A program made the translations under genes and the position numbers. Under the pieces are notes generated by a model. The model searched no databases and was not told the origin of the DNA. It saw only the letters and a list, made by a program, of their open reading frames with translations. This document shows positions 34,467-43,698 of a stretch of DNA of 64,000 nucleotides, in pieces. The number at the start of each line of letters is the position of its first letter. Position 1 is the stretch's first letter. This DNA is from Pseudomonas sp. TH41. Lineage in GTDB: Bacteria > Pseudomonadota > Gammaproteobacteria > Pseudomonadales > Pseudomonadaceae. The stretch spans positions 496,001 through 560,000 of the forward strand of contig NZ_JAEKFH010000001.1 of NCBI RefSeq assembly GCF_016650695.1, written 5' to 3'.

Positions 34467-34549
34467 GGATTTGCTCGCGATGGTGGTCTGTCAGGCAAAG
34501 CAATATTGACTGTCAGGGCCTTATCGCGAGCAAGCTCGCTCCCACAGGG
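34467..34549. repeat. REP doublet, left arm degraded
   Basis: GGATTTGCTCGCGATGG at 34467 and the intact inverted TTATCGCGAGCAAGCTCGCT at 34521. It fills the gap 34241-34563, which has no gene. Confidence 0.75.
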
Positions 34550-34563
34550 AATTGGGGGTTTAG

Positions 34564-35979
34564 TTAGATTGAGTTGGCCAGTTTTCCGGTTGAGAGGCGG
34601 CGTTTGTAGGCAGTGTCGCGGTTGGCTAGCCAGTAGTAGAGCGGTGAGGTGATTAGCAGGCCTACTAGCCAGGACAGGTCAGCGCCGTTGATGTGTTCGG
34701 AGATTGGCCCGACGTATAGCGGGGTGTTCATGAACGGAATCTGCACCGCAATCCCGATCGCATAGGCCAACAACGCCTGCGGGTTGTATCGGCCATAGAT
34801 TCCGCCATCGACCTTGAAGATCGAGTCGATGTCGTACTTGCCTTTGTGAATGGCGTAGAAGTCGATGAGGTTGATCGCAGTCCATGGCACCAGCACCACG
34901 AGCAGCACCAGGACCATGTCGACGAAGTGGCCGATGAAGTTGGCCGAGGCGCCGACGGCGGCGAAGCAGCAGCCGCCGAGGACGACGATGGACAGGACGG
35001 CGCGGCTTTTGGCGGTCGGGATCCAGCGGTAGGCGAAGGTTTGGATCAGGGTGATCAGCGACAGCACGGCGCCGTAGAGGTTGAGGGCGTTGTGGCTGAT
35101 GACGCTGAGCAGGAACAGCACGAGCATCAGTGGGCCGATGGAGCCGGTGGCGAGTTTGACGGCGTCCATGGTGTCCATGCCCACGGGCGTGGCGAGGACG
35201 GCGACGGCGCCGAAGATGAACGAGAGGCTGGAGCCGAGCACGGTGCCCAGATACGTGGTCCAGAACGTTGCGGCCACGGGCACGTTGGCGGGCAGGTAGC
35301 GCGAGTAGTCGGAGACGTAGGGCGCGAAGGCGATTTGCCAGAGTGCGGCCAGCGAGACGGTGGCGAGCCAGCCTGAGATGTTGAAGCTGCCGCGGGTGAG
35401 GAAGTCAGCGGTCTGCACGTGGGTGAAGATGTAGCCGAAGCCGAGCACGATGCCGGCGCCGAGCACCCAGGTGCCGATGCGGTTGAGCACGTGGATGAAG
35501 CGGTAGCCGATGATGCCGATAATGCCCGAGCCGAGGGCGCCGATGACGATGCCCACCGGTACCGGGACGCTGTCGACCACGCCGTGCAGCGACTTGCCGG
35601 CGAGGACGATGTTGGAGGCGAAAAAGCCGATGTACATGACGCCGGCGATTAACACCACCAGCAGTGCGCCGAGCGAGCCGAACTGGGCGCGGCTCTGGAT
35701 CATTTGTGGAATGCCCATCTGCGGACCTTGAGCCGAGTGCAGCGCCATCAGCACGCCGCCGACCAGGTGGCCGACGAGGATGGCGACGATGCCCCACACC
35801 AGGTTCAGGTGAAACAGTTGCACGCCGAGGGCGCCGGTGACGATGGGCAGCGGGGCGATGTTGCCGCCGAACCAGAGGGTGAACAGGTCGCGGGTTTTGC
35901 CGTGTCGATCTTCGGGCGGCACGTAGCCGATGGTGTGTTTTTCGATGAGCGGGGCGGTGGTTGTTGCTGCGGTAACCAT
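34564..35979 (-). CDS. NCS1-family nucleobase/cytosine-type permease
   Basis: Inner-membrane transporter of 471 residues with about 12 TM segments, NCS1 family (CodB, allantoin, hydantoin and pyrimidine transporters). Signatures: DLFTLWFGGNIAPLPIVTGAL in TM1, IQSRAQFGSLGALL, and VPWTAINLIDFYAIHKGKYD between TM9 and TM10. The start ATG at 35979 follows TTGGAG. It lies downstream of an M20 deacylase, DUF1028, RidA and monooxygenase genes on the same strand, so it probably imports the small nitrogen compound they process. Substrate not fixed. Confidence 0.87.
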   Translation of the reverse strand: MVTAATTTAPLIEKHTIGYVPPEDRHGKTRDLFTLWFGGNIAPLPIVTGALGVQLFHLNLVWGIVAILVGHLVGGVLMALHSAQGPQMGIPQMIQSRAQFGSLGALLVVLIAGVMYIGFFASNIVLAGKSLHGVVDSVPVPVGIVIGALGSGIIGIIGYRFIHVLNRIGTWVLGAGIVLGFGYIFTHVQTADFLTRGSFNISGWLATVSLAALWQIAFAPYVSDYSRYLPANVPVAATFWTTYLGTVLGSSLSFIFGAVAVLATPVGMDTMDAVKLATGSIGPLMLVLFLLSVISHNALNLYGAVLSLITLIQTFAYRWIPTAKSRAVLSIVVLGGCCFAAVGASANFIGHFVDMVLVLLVVLVPWTAINLIDFYAIHKGKYDIDSIFKVDGGIYGRYNPQALLAYAIGIAVQIPFMNTPLYVGPISEHINGADLSWLVGLLITSPLYYWLANRDTAYKRRLSTGKLANSI

Positions 35980-36213
35980 GACGGACTCCAAGGCGATTTG
36001 AGTACGTGGACGTACTTCGGTGAGCGCCGCAGCGGGGGCGACGCTTTTCTTGTTGGAGTGGATGATGTGCGGTGGGGTGGGATAGATAAATTAGTAAGTT
36101 TGTGGGTATAGACGTTAAAAAAAGTAGGTTGGTGGAGTCGGGTGGATGGCCGGTTTTCCAGCGTCCGCGCGGCAGCGGACGGGCCTGAATGCCAGTCAGT
36201 TATGCGCACAAAA

Positions 36214-36300
36214 CCTGTAGGAGCGAGCTTGCTCGCGATGGTGTGTCAGTAGACATCAATGTGACTGGCACACTATCGCGAGCTAGCTCGCTCCTACAGG
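36214..36300. repeat. REP doublet
   Basis: CCTGTAGGAGCGAGCTTGCT at 36214 and the inverted CTATCGCGAGCTAGCTCGCT at 36273. In the 334-base gap between permease and deacylase genes; the part next to the permease start (35980-36120) may hold a promoter, none identified. Confidence 0.85.
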
Positions 36301-36313
36301 GGGGCATGCCGTG

Positions 36314-37465
36314 TCAGTCAGAGATAGATGACAGCATCCGTTGCAGCATGGCGTCGCACGCTGTGAGTTGTGCGAGGCTGACGAATTCGTCGGGTTTGTG
36401 GCCCTGGTCCATGCTGCCGGGGCCGCAGACGACGGTGGGAATGCCGACGGCGTCGAACAGGCCGCCCTCGGTGCCGAACGCCACGGTGCCGAACTCGCGG
36501 GAGCCGGAGAATGCAGCGATCAGTTCAGCCGCTTCGCTCTGCTCATCAGTCGCCAAGCCGGGATACGCCGACAACTCACTGAAGCGGATCTCGCTCTGTT
36601 CACTCACGGCCCGCATGCGCGGCAATACCTGCTGCTCGGCATAGGCCTTCAATTCCTGCGCCACGTCGCTTGGATCGTGCGAGGGCAACGCGCGTATTTC
36701 GAAGTCGAAGCGGCAATCGGCGGGAACGATGTTCAGGGCTTTACCGCCAGAAATGACGCCAGTTTGCACTGTGCTGAACGGCGGATCGAAACGTGCATCG
36801 TGATGCTCGGGCGCTTTGAGCCGGTTGCCGATCCGCCCCAGTTCACCGATCAGTTCGGCGGCATATTCAATCGCGTTGACCCCGAGCGGAGCATAGGCGG
36901 AGTGACACGCTTCACCGTGAACATCGCAACGCATGGCCAGTTTGCCTTTGTGGCCGAGCACCGGCTTCAGTTCGGTCGGTTCGCCAATGATGCAGAGCAT
37001 CGGTTTGACTGGACGCTGTTCCAACTCGGCCAGCAGCGAACGCACGCCGAGGCAGCCGACTTCTTCATCGTACGAAAGCGCAATGTGCACCGGCAGCCGC
37101 AGCGACGCGTTCACCAGTGAAGGGACAAGGGCGAGCACGCAGGCGATGTAGCCTTTCATGTCCGCCGTGCCGCGACCGTACAGTTTGCCGTCGCGCTCGG
37201 TGAGTTCAAACGGCGCAACGCTCCACGGTTGGCCGTCGACGGGCACCACGTCGGTGTGCCCCGACAGCACAATGCCCGGCTTATCCGCCGGGCCAATGGT
37301 GGCGAACAGATTGGCCTTGCTGCGCTGTTCGTTGTAGACCAGGTCGCAAGGCACATCGAAGCGGGCGAGGTAGTCGCGGACGAATTCGATGAGGTGCAGG
37401 TTTGATTCGCGGCTCGTGGTGTCGAACGCCACCAACGTTTTCAGCAAATCGCGGCTGGTGCTCAT
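36314..37465 (-). CDS. argE: M20 metallopeptidase, ArgE-like deacylase
   Basis: Zinc-dependent amidohydrolase of 383 residues, annotated as acetylornithine deacetylase-like. Metal ligands: His in LSGHTDVVPVDG, Asp in YGRGTADMKG, Glu-Glu in SYDEEVGCLG, Glu in IGEPTEL, and His in GPGSMDQGHKPDEF. The dimerisation insert runs about 180-290. The start overlaps the DUF1028 stop (ATGA). Because it sits in a catabolic cluster away from arginine genes, it more likely removes an acyl or carbamoyl group from another N-compound; argE is a family label only. Confidence 0.85.
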   Translation of the reverse strand: MSTSRDLLKTLVAFDTTSRESNLHLIEFVRDYLARFDVPCDLVYNEQRSKANLFATIGPADKPGIVLSGHTDVVPVDGQPWSVAPFELTERDGKLYGRGTADMKGYIACVLALVPSLVNASLRLPVHIALSYDEEVGCLGVRSLLAELEQRPVKPMLCIIGEPTELKPVLGHKGKLAMRCDVHGEACHSAYAPLGVNAIEYAAELIGELGRIGNRLKAPEHHDARFDPPFSTVQTGVISGGKALNIVPADCRFDFEIRALPSHDPSDVAQELKAYAEQQVLPRMRAVSEQSEIRFSELSAYPGLATDEQSEAAELIAAFSGSREFGTVAFGTEGGLFDAVGIPTVVCGPGSMDQGHKPDEFVSLAQLTACDAMLQRMLSSISD

Positions 37466-38139
37466 CGGTCGTCTCCGGCGACGCCGTAGCCAGGGGATTT
37501 GTCAGGGGCGAGCGCGCGGTCGATGTAGTCCTGAACCTGTGGGCGATAGGCGTCCCACAGTTTTTCAAGCTGACCGATCGGGTTTTCGTCAGCCCAATCG
37601 ACCCGCAGGTTGATGATCGGCCAAGTCAGTTCGCCGACCACCACCATCGCGGCCGAATGCACCGGCCCGGCTTCACCGCCTTTCGCGATGGCGGCTTTCA
37701 TCGCGGCGAGCAGGCGGTCGGCCAGTTGACCTTCGCCGTGTTCGAATGCTTCGACCATGGCTTCGATCACGGAGCGGTCCGCGAGCATGTTACCGGCCGC
37801 CACACATTGCTCGCCGGACACGGCGTTGTGGTTGCCGAGGGTTTGCGCGCCGCTGAAATGTGCGGTTTGGCCGAGGTGGTCAATCGCAATGATCTGGCGG
37901 TATTGGCTGTAGCCGTTGCGGGTCAGGACTTTGTCTAGCGCATCAAAGGGCGCGAGGCCTTGCTCCATGAGGGCGAGGACTTCCGGGCCGAGGGATGGCA
38001 GGGTGATGTTTTGCGTCGATACCGCGCCAACGCCCGGCAGCAACCACGGGCAGCGGGCGCCGACGGCGATGCTGGAGGAACTGATCGCGATGCCGAACTG
38101 ACCGGTTTCGGGGCAACGGGCGGCGATGGAGAAGGTCAT
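37462..38139 (-). CDS. DUF1028 family protein (Ntn-hydrolase fold)
   Basis: Predicted hydrolase-like protein of 225 residues of the DUF1028 family. N-terminal MTFSIAARCPETGQFGIAIS and the conserved SIAVGARCPWLLPGVGAVSTQ, then GNMLADRSVIEAM and the C-terminal HSAAMVVVGE. Some members have a C-terminal peptidoglycan-binding domain, absent here. Family function is not established. Start ATG at 38139; the upstream in-frame extension reads through a REP element and was rejected. Coupled to the M20 deacylase. Confidence 0.9.
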   Translation of the reverse strand: MTFSIAARCPETGQFGIAISSSSIAVGARCPWLLPGVGAVSTQNITLPSLGPEVLALMEQGLAPFDALDKVLTRNGYSQYRQIIAIDHLGQTAHFSGAQTLGNHNAVSGEQCVAAGNMLADRSVIEAMVEAFEHGEGQLADRLLAAMKAAIAKGGEAGPVHSAAMVVVGELTWPIINLRVDWADENPIGQLEKLWDAYRPQVQDYIDRALAPDKSPGYGVAGDDR

Positions 38140-38188
38140 GGTTTTTGCTCCTGGTTTTGCCTTGGCATAGTGGGCGTCTGGGCGGGCG

Positions 38189-38282
38189 CCATCGCGAGCA
38201 AGCTCGCTCCCACAGGGATCTGCAGTGGTCACAAAATTTGTGTACGACGCCTAACCTGTGGGAGCTGGCTTGCCTGCGATGG
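38189..38282. repeat. REP doublet
   Basis: CCATCGCGAGCAAGCTCGCT at 38189 and the inverted CCTGTGGGAGCTGGCTTGCC at 38255. Between the DUF1028 and RidA genes of the same putative operon. Confidence 0.85.
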
Positions 38283-38302
38283 CCGCGACTCGGTGAACCT
38301 GC

Positions 38303-38719
38303 TTAATCAGGAATCACCGCAATCACATCAATCTCCATCAACCACTGCGGCTGCCCCAATGCCGACACCACCAGCCCGGTCGAAATCGGAAACACACCCT
38401 TAAGCCACTTCCCCACTTCCTGATAAACCGGCTCGCGATACCGCGGGTCAATCAGGTAAGTCGTGGTTTTAACGATGTGGCTAAGGTCGCTGCCGGCCTC
38501 TTCCAGCAACTGCTTGACGTTGCGCATGGCCTGCTCGGCCTGGGCACGTGGGTCACCAAGACCCACCAGATTGCCCTCAAAATCAGTACCCACCTGACCC
38601 CGAACATAAACGGTGTTGCCCGCCCGAACGGCTTGGCACAGGTCGTTGTCCAGGCTCTGGTTCGGGTAGGTTTCCTTGGTGTTGAACATGCGGATACGGG
38701 TATGGGTTGGCGTGGACAT
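38303..38719 (-). CDS. RidA-family protein
   Basis: Protein of 138 residues of the RidA/YjgF/UK114 superfamily, trimeric enamine/imine deaminases or related hydrolases. Features: VYVRGQVGTDFEGNLVG, QAMRNVKQLLEEAGSDLSHIVKTTTYL, and LVVSALGQPQWLMEIDVIAV. The archetypal catalytic Arg of RidA (in R-x-x-V-x-V near the C-terminus) is not evident here, so this may belong to a non-deaminase subgroup. ATG at 38719 follows CAGGAGC. Lies 21 bases after the monooxygenase gene. Confidence 0.88.
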   Translation of the reverse strand: MSTPTHTRIRMFNTKETYPNQSLDNDLCQAVRAGNTVYVRGQVGTDFEGNLVGLGDPRAQAEQAMRNVKQLLEEAGSDLSHIVKTTTYLIDPRYREPVYQEVGKWLKGVFPISTGLVVSALGQPQWLMEIDVIAVIPD

Positions 38720-38740
38720 TTGAAGCTCCTGAAAAATGAC

Positions 38741-40051
38741 TTAAGCGCTGACAGTGGTTTTGTGGGCGACCGGAACGGTTTCAGCCTGACGCTGCGCCGC
38801 ATCGTGGTAGTCGAGGTATGAACGCTGGATGGCGATGTGATCAGCCACGTACTTGGCGTCGTGCCAAACACCCCAGATGAACGACGACCCGCGACGGGAC
38901 TGCCACGGCAGGCCGAGGAAATACACGCCAGGCTCACTCGACACACCGCGCTGATGCTGCGGCTTGCCGTTGTCGTCGAAGGCACCCACCTTGAGCCAGC
39001 TGTAATCGGTGGCAAAACCGGTGGCCCAGATGATCGCGGTCACGCCGGCCTTGGCCAGGTCGAGTTGCAGAATCGGCTTAGTCACGCAGTCCGGGTCCGG
39101 GAAGGTAATGCGCGCTTCCGGTTCTTCCGGCAGGTCCAGGCCATTACGTTCGATGTAGGCGTCAGCGGCATTGAGCAGTGCCAGGTAGTTCTCGTCGCCG
39201 CGCGCCAGGTTGTCGGCCAGATTTGGCTGAAAGGTGGCCACGCCACCGTTGAACGATTGGGTCAGGCCGACCAGCGTCATCCCGCGATGGGCCAAACCAC
39301 GGAAGTCCACCGTGCGACCGCCATGGGCACCGCTCACGGCGATGGTGACGTGTTCACGGCCCGGCTTCATCGCCACTTGATCCCACTCGCCGAGCACACC
39401 CAGCCACCAGCAGAAATCACGGTTGCGATAGGCGCGAGGAGGGCGGTCGTGAGCGCCGACGGAGAGGTAAACCTTTTTGCCCGCACGCTGCAATTCATCG
39501 GCGATCTGCACGCCGGAAGAACCTGCGCCAACGACCAGAACAGCGCCTTCAGGCAATTGCGCCGGATTGCGGTAGTCGGCTGAGTGGATCTGCATGAAAG
39601 GCTGATCTTTCGGTGCAATCGGCGGGATAACCGGACGTTGGAAAGGCCCGGTGGCAGCCACCACGCGGTTGGCCTCGATCACGCCTTCAGAGGTTTCGAT
39701 GGTGAAACCCGGGCGGCCGATGTTGCGTTCCACTTTCAGCACATCCACGCCAGTGCGGATCGGGGCGTTGAATTTCTTCGCGTAGGCTTCGAAGTAATCG
39801 GCGACACGTTCTTTCGGGGCAAAGCCGTCGGGGCTGAGGTCGTCAAACTCAAGACCGGGAAACCGGTCGTGCCAGGCCGGGCCATTCGCGACCAGCGAAT
39901 CCCAGCGGCCGGTGCGCCAGCGCTCGGCAATACGGTTGCGCTCCAGCACCAGGTGCGGCACCCCAAGTTTGCTCAAGTGTTCACTCATGGCCACGCCAGC
40001 CTGACCGGCGCCAACAATCAGCGTATCTGTTTTTATTTTTTCAGTGGTCAT
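38741..40051 (-). CDS. Flavin-dependent monooxygenase (CzcO/YUCCA-like)
   Basis: FAD/NADPH monooxygenase of 436 residues. FAD motif GAGQAGVAMSEHL at about 13-25, the NADPH motif VVGAGSSGVQIADEL near 170, and the FMO-like HSADYRNPAQL just before it, with TGPFQRP and WATGFATDY typical of this class. Such enzymes add oxygen to nitrogen, sulfur or carbonyl carbon. First gene of the set RidA, DUF1028, M20 deacylase and NCS1 permease, suggesting oxidative attack on an imported N-compound (inference). ATG at 40051 follows AAGGG. Confidence 0.85.
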   Translation of the reverse strand: MTTEKIKTDTLIVGAGQAGVAMSEHLSKLGVPHLVLERNRIAERWRTGRWDSLVANGPAWHDRFPGLEFDDLSPDGFAPKERVADYFEAYAKKFNAPIRTGVDVLKVERNIGRPGFTIETSEGVIEANRVVAATGPFQRPVIPPIAPKDQPFMQIHSADYRNPAQLPEGAVLVVGAGSSGVQIADELQRAGKKVYLSVGAHDRPPRAYRNRDFCWWLGVLGEWDQVAMKPGREHVTIAVSGAHGGRTVDFRGLAHRGMTLVGLTQSFNGGVATFQPNLADNLARGDENYLALLNAADAYIERNGLDLPEEPEARITFPDPDCVTKPILQLDLAKAGVTAIIWATGFATDYSWLKVGAFDDNGKPQHQRGVSSEPGVYFLGLPWQSRRGSSFIWGVWHDAKYVADHIAIQRSYLDYHDAAQRQAETVPVAHKTTVSA

Positions 40052-40243
40052 CTCAATACCCTTCGAAGTTGGAGTTAGGTCGCTAACGGCCTGCCATTTC
40101 TTGGGCTCAAGACTAGGGATCACCCTGGTATCGGTAAAATATTATTAAGCTGGCATTTGAGTATAAATAACTGATGCAGAGCGTTTGATTCGGCGGGGCT
40201 GTAAACTGGCCGCACTTTTTACCACCTCAACCAAGGGCTCCCC

Positions 40244-40624
40244 ATGGCAAATCAAGACATCGCTTTTACTCCCGATCCCGACGCGGATTCCATCTCCTCC
40301 GACGTCGCCGGTTTCGGTGGCATTCTGGTCTCCACCCAGATCCCGACCCGCGCCGATGGCAGCCTGGAGCTGGGCGACATCGCCCTACAGAGCGAGTGCA
40401 CGTTGCAGGCATTGAAGGTGGCGCTGGAGCGCGCCGGCAGTTCCATGGACCGGGTTTTGCACCTGACCATCTACCTCACCGACATGGCCGACCGTGCTGC
40501 GTTCAACGAGGTTTATAAGCGATTCTTTGCCAAGCCATGGCCAGTTCGCGCGGCTGTCGGTGTGGCTGCATTGGCGGTTGAAGGCATGCGTGTGGAAGTG
40601 ACTGCGATGGCGGCCAAGGGCTGA
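40244..40624 (+). CDS. RidA-family protein, second copy
   Basis: Protein of 126 residues of the RidA superfamily, divergent from the monooxygenase gene with about 190 bases between. Features: ILVSTQIPTRADGSLELGDI, LKVALERAGSSMDRVLHLTIYLTDM, KPWPVRAAVGVAALAVEGMRVEVTAMA. Here R-A-A-V-G and G-M-R-V-E-V fit the canonical substrate-binding Arg region better than the first copy. Possibly part of the same pathway as the minus-strand cluster. No clear ribosome site is seen before the ATG. Confidence 0.87.
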   Translation: MANQDIAFTPDPDADSISSDVAGFGGILVSTQIPTRADGSLELGDIALQSECTLQALKVALERAGSSMDRVLHLTIYLTDMADRAAFNEVYKRFFAKPWPVRAAVGVAALAVEGMRVEVTAMAAKG

Positions 40625-40892
40625 ATGGGCGGATTTATCCGGTGGCCTCGTTCAGTAAGCGCACGTTGGATAGCTCTACCACCGCTGATGCACGCAGCAA
40701 CCCGCCATCAAAACGGTGAAGGCCCCGTCAGGTTCATCAACCAAGACGTCGACTACTGCGCCGGAGTGGTAACGCTGGCGTAGTAGTCTAGGCTTGTGAA
40801 TTCGTGGGTTTTGACCTCGATATTCACAAATTTGTTACTTCGGCCGATAGCATTGCCATGCAATCGAATTGTCTCAACGACGAGCGGAGCTT

Positions 40893-43472
40893 ATGCCGAA
40901 AAAATTTCCCTTAATCACCCGCTCTTCGATTGATCGCTCAAGCGTGGCACTGGCGCGTACCTCTCTATTCAAGTTTGTGGGTCTCTTGGCGGGCGTTTTT
41001 CTACTGACCAGTTACGCACTTGTTTACCTGGCGCATGATTTAGACCGAACCGAAGAGGTCGAAACTGCTTTTTACACGAAGAAGGCAGTTGAATCGCTGG
41101 AAAAATCCCTGCGGTCTACCGTCAAGGATTACGCATTTTGGGGCGATGCTTACAGGCACCTGCATGCTGAAGTGGACGTTGACTGGGCATATGTACGACA
41201 AAACATGGGGACTACGCTTTATACGGAATTTGGCCTGCCGGGATTATTTGTGGTCAACGACGACAATCGCACTGTTTATTCTGTGGTCAAGGGGGAGCTG
41301 AAATCGATTGAAGTCGAGAAGTGGCTCAAGCAGCCGATTGACGCCATTCTTGCCAAGGCTCGTGAAGGGGCGGGAGCAGAAACGCCGGTAACCGCTTTCA
41401 TTGATTTCGGCGGAGTCCCCGCCCTGGTTGCTGCAGCTGCCATTACGCCGGGAACCGACCCGACCGTGATACCTGATGACAGGCTGCCGTCGGTGTTGAT
41501 TTTTGTAGATGTTCTGGACAGCGCCAAACTTGAGTTGATAGGTAAGGAGTTCGGGGTAAATGGCCTGCATGTCGCCACTTCCGACGAAAGTAACGAAACG
41601 TCAATCTTTCCATTGGGCGAGGTCGGTGCTGCTGGCAGTTTGCATTGGAGTCCTTCCAGGCCAGGTCTGAAGTTGTTGGGGATAGGGCTGCCATTGATCG
41701 GCGTCGCTGCGCTGTTGGTGTGCCTGATGACTTGGGCCATCTTACGTCGCACCACCGCCGCAGCTAAGGCGCTTGACGCCAGCTTTGCATCGCTGCAAAG
41801 CAGTCAGGCTGCCCTCTCCACCAGTGAAGCTCGCTTTCGCGATGTGGTTGAAGCCAGCTCGGACTGGGTCTGGGAAATAGATGCTGACTGGCGTTTCACC
41901 TATCTGTCCGAGCGATTTGAGGATGTGACAGGTCTCTTGAGGGGCCGCTGGATTGGTGCGGCGATGGATGAGCTGCTGCACACCGAATTGGGCAACGTAT
42001 CTCAGTGGCTCAGCATCCCGAATCGTCGACCCGATATCAGTGTCCAGTGCCGCTACGTCGATACGATGGGTCGAGAGCGAATCACTCGTGTTTCGGCACG
42101 AGAAATGGCCTGTGGAGGATTTCGGGGCACTGCAACTGACGTCACGGAAGAAGTCGAAGCCCGTCGGCGAATTGAATTTCTTTCGCAGCATGATGCGCTG
42201 ACCGGGTTGCCTAACAGGACGCGGTTGCAGGAATTTCTTGACGGTAAACTCAAGGCTTTGCCGACGGTGGATCAACCACTGGTCATGCTCAGCCTGGACC
42301 TGGACCGATTCAAGCCGGTCAATGACCTGCTGGGGCATGCGGCAGGGGATCTGGTGCTTAACGAGGTGTCGAGTCGCCTGGCTGACTGCATTCGCCACGG
42401 CGACCTTGTTGCCCGAATTGGCGGGGATGAATTTGTATTGATCCTCAGCGATGTCAGCTCCCAGGAAGAGGTCGAGGCACTCTGTCGTCGCCTGATCGAG
42501 TCGATCGAGCGGCCTATAGCGATCGATGAACAGGAAGTGTTCGTCAGCGCCAGTATCGGCATTGCGATGGCGCCAAATGATGCTTGTGAGGCTACCGAGT
42601 TGCTTCGTTATGCGGATATCGCGTTGTACGAGGCCAAGACCTGTGGGCGTAACACGTGGCGCTTTTATGCGGGTGATATGAACACCAAGATCATTGAGCG
42701 CCGCCGTTTGGAAAGTGACCTGCGTTTTGCGATCAAACACGGAGAGCTGCGGTTGCATTTCCAGCCGCGTTATCGCATTGCGGACGGCCAGATGGTCGGA
42801 GCCGAAGCCTTGGTGCGGTGGCAACACCCCGAGCGCGGTTTGCTGTCACCCGACACCTTTATCCCCATCGCGGAAGAAAGCGGGCTGATACTCTCCTTGA
42901 GTGACTGGGTAATCGATACCGCCTGCAAGTACGCCGCACAGTGGTCGGATGGTCTGTTCGTGTCAGTCAACCTTTCCCCCATCGAGTTCAAGCGAGGCAA
43001 TCTGGTAGAGCGCCTCCAGAAAATATTACTCGACTCTGGAATCGATCCTGTTCGAGTGGAGCTTGAAATTACCGAAAGCGTCATGCTCGAGGATGCCGAA
43101 GGCGCGCTTGAGATAATGCACACACTCAAACGTCTTGGTGTGCGCATCGCCATGGACGACTTTGGCACCGGGTATTCTTCGCTCAGCTACCTGCGTACCT
43201 TTCCTTTCGATGGCCTGAAAATAGACCGAAGTTTTTTGAACAGGCTGCATGGCAGCGAGGATGACAAGTCGATTATCCAGGCGATCGTGGGGTTGGGCCG
43301 TGCGTTATCGCTCACTGTTACCGCAGAAGGTATTGAAACAGCCGACCACTTGAAGTTGTTGAAAGCAGTGTCGTGCGACGAAGGCCAAGGCTATTACTTG
43401 AGCCGCCCGCTTGATACGCCCGCGTTCAATGCGTTGCTGGGCGTTAGAGAAACTACAGCTTCCAACGCTTAA
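40893..43472 (+). CDS. CHASE4-PAS-GGDEF-EAL c-di-GMP enzyme
   Basis: Membrane sensor of 859 residues that can make and break c-di-GMP. TM at about 25-48, periplasmic CHASE4 domain at about 50-260 (FYTKKAVESLEKSLRSTVKD, DYAFWGDAYRHL), second TM at about 265-290, PAS at about 315-425, GGDEF at about 435-590 with intact IGGDEF and an RxxD inhibitory site five residues before it (RHGD), and EAL at about 610-850 with EALVRW, NLSP, EITESVM, MDDFGTGYSS, LKIDRSF and AEGIET. Both catalytic cores look intact. The ATG at 40893 follows CGGAG; an in-frame TTG at 40869 is less likely. Stand-alone gene. Confidence 0.9.
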   Translation: MPKKFPLITRSSIDRSSVALARTSLFKFVGLLAGVFLLTSYALVYLAHDLDRTEEVETAFYTKKAVESLEKSLRSTVKDYAFWGDAYRHLHAEVDVDWAYVRQNMGTTLYTEFGLPGLFVVNDDNRTVYSVVKGELKSIEVEKWLKQPIDAILAKAREGAGAETPVTAFIDFGGVPALVAAAAITPGTDPTVIPDDRLPSVLIFVDVLDSAKLELIGKEFGVNGLHVATSDESNETSIFPLGEVGAAGSLHWSPSRPGLKLLGIGLPLIGVAALLVCLMTWAILRRTTAAAKALDASFASLQSSQAALSTSEARFRDVVEASSDWVWEIDADWRFTYLSERFEDVTGLLRGRWIGAAMDELLHTELGNVSQWLSIPNRRPDISVQCRYVDTMGRERITRVSAREMACGGFRGTATDVTEEVEARRRIEFLSQHDALTGLPNRTRLQEFLDGKLKALPTVDQPLVMLSLDLDRFKPVNDLLGHAAGDLVLNEVSSRLADCIRHGDLVARIGGDEFVLILSDVSSQEEVEALCRRLIESIERPIAIDEQEVFVSASIGIAMAPNDACEATELLRYADIALYEAKTCGRNTWRFYAGDMNTKIIERRRLESDLRFAIKHGELRLHFQPRYRIADGQMVGAEALVRWQHPERGLLSPDTFIPIAEESGLILSLSDWVIDTACKYAAQWSDGLFVSVNLSPIEFKRGNLVERLQKILLDSGIDPVRVELEITESVMLEDAEGALEIMHTLKRLGVRIAMDDFGTGYSSLSYLRTFPFDGLKIDRSFLNRLHGSEDDKSIIQAIVGLGRALSLTVTAEGIETADHLKLLKAVSCDEGQGYYLSRPLDTPAFNALLGVRETTASNA

Positions 43473-43698
43473 GGCTGGCTATTCATTTGATCCACGTCAC
43501 TGCCCACCGCGTCCTGACGATTGCTGCGCAATTGCGCAAGGAAGCGGTTAGCAGGGCGCGGATCATGACGGTGTTTCCCTATGGGTCGACAGGAGGAACG
43601 TAGACCTCATTACGAAATTCCGATGTGCCAAACTATAGGTTGGTTAACGTAAACAAGTGGCTCAAACATTGATCGAAAGACGCCAATTTAGCGGAGGC

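Noticed and set aside
41742..42827. 361-codon ORF on the minus strand
   Set aside because: Antisense shadow of the GGDEF-EAL gene, whose domains are unambiguous.
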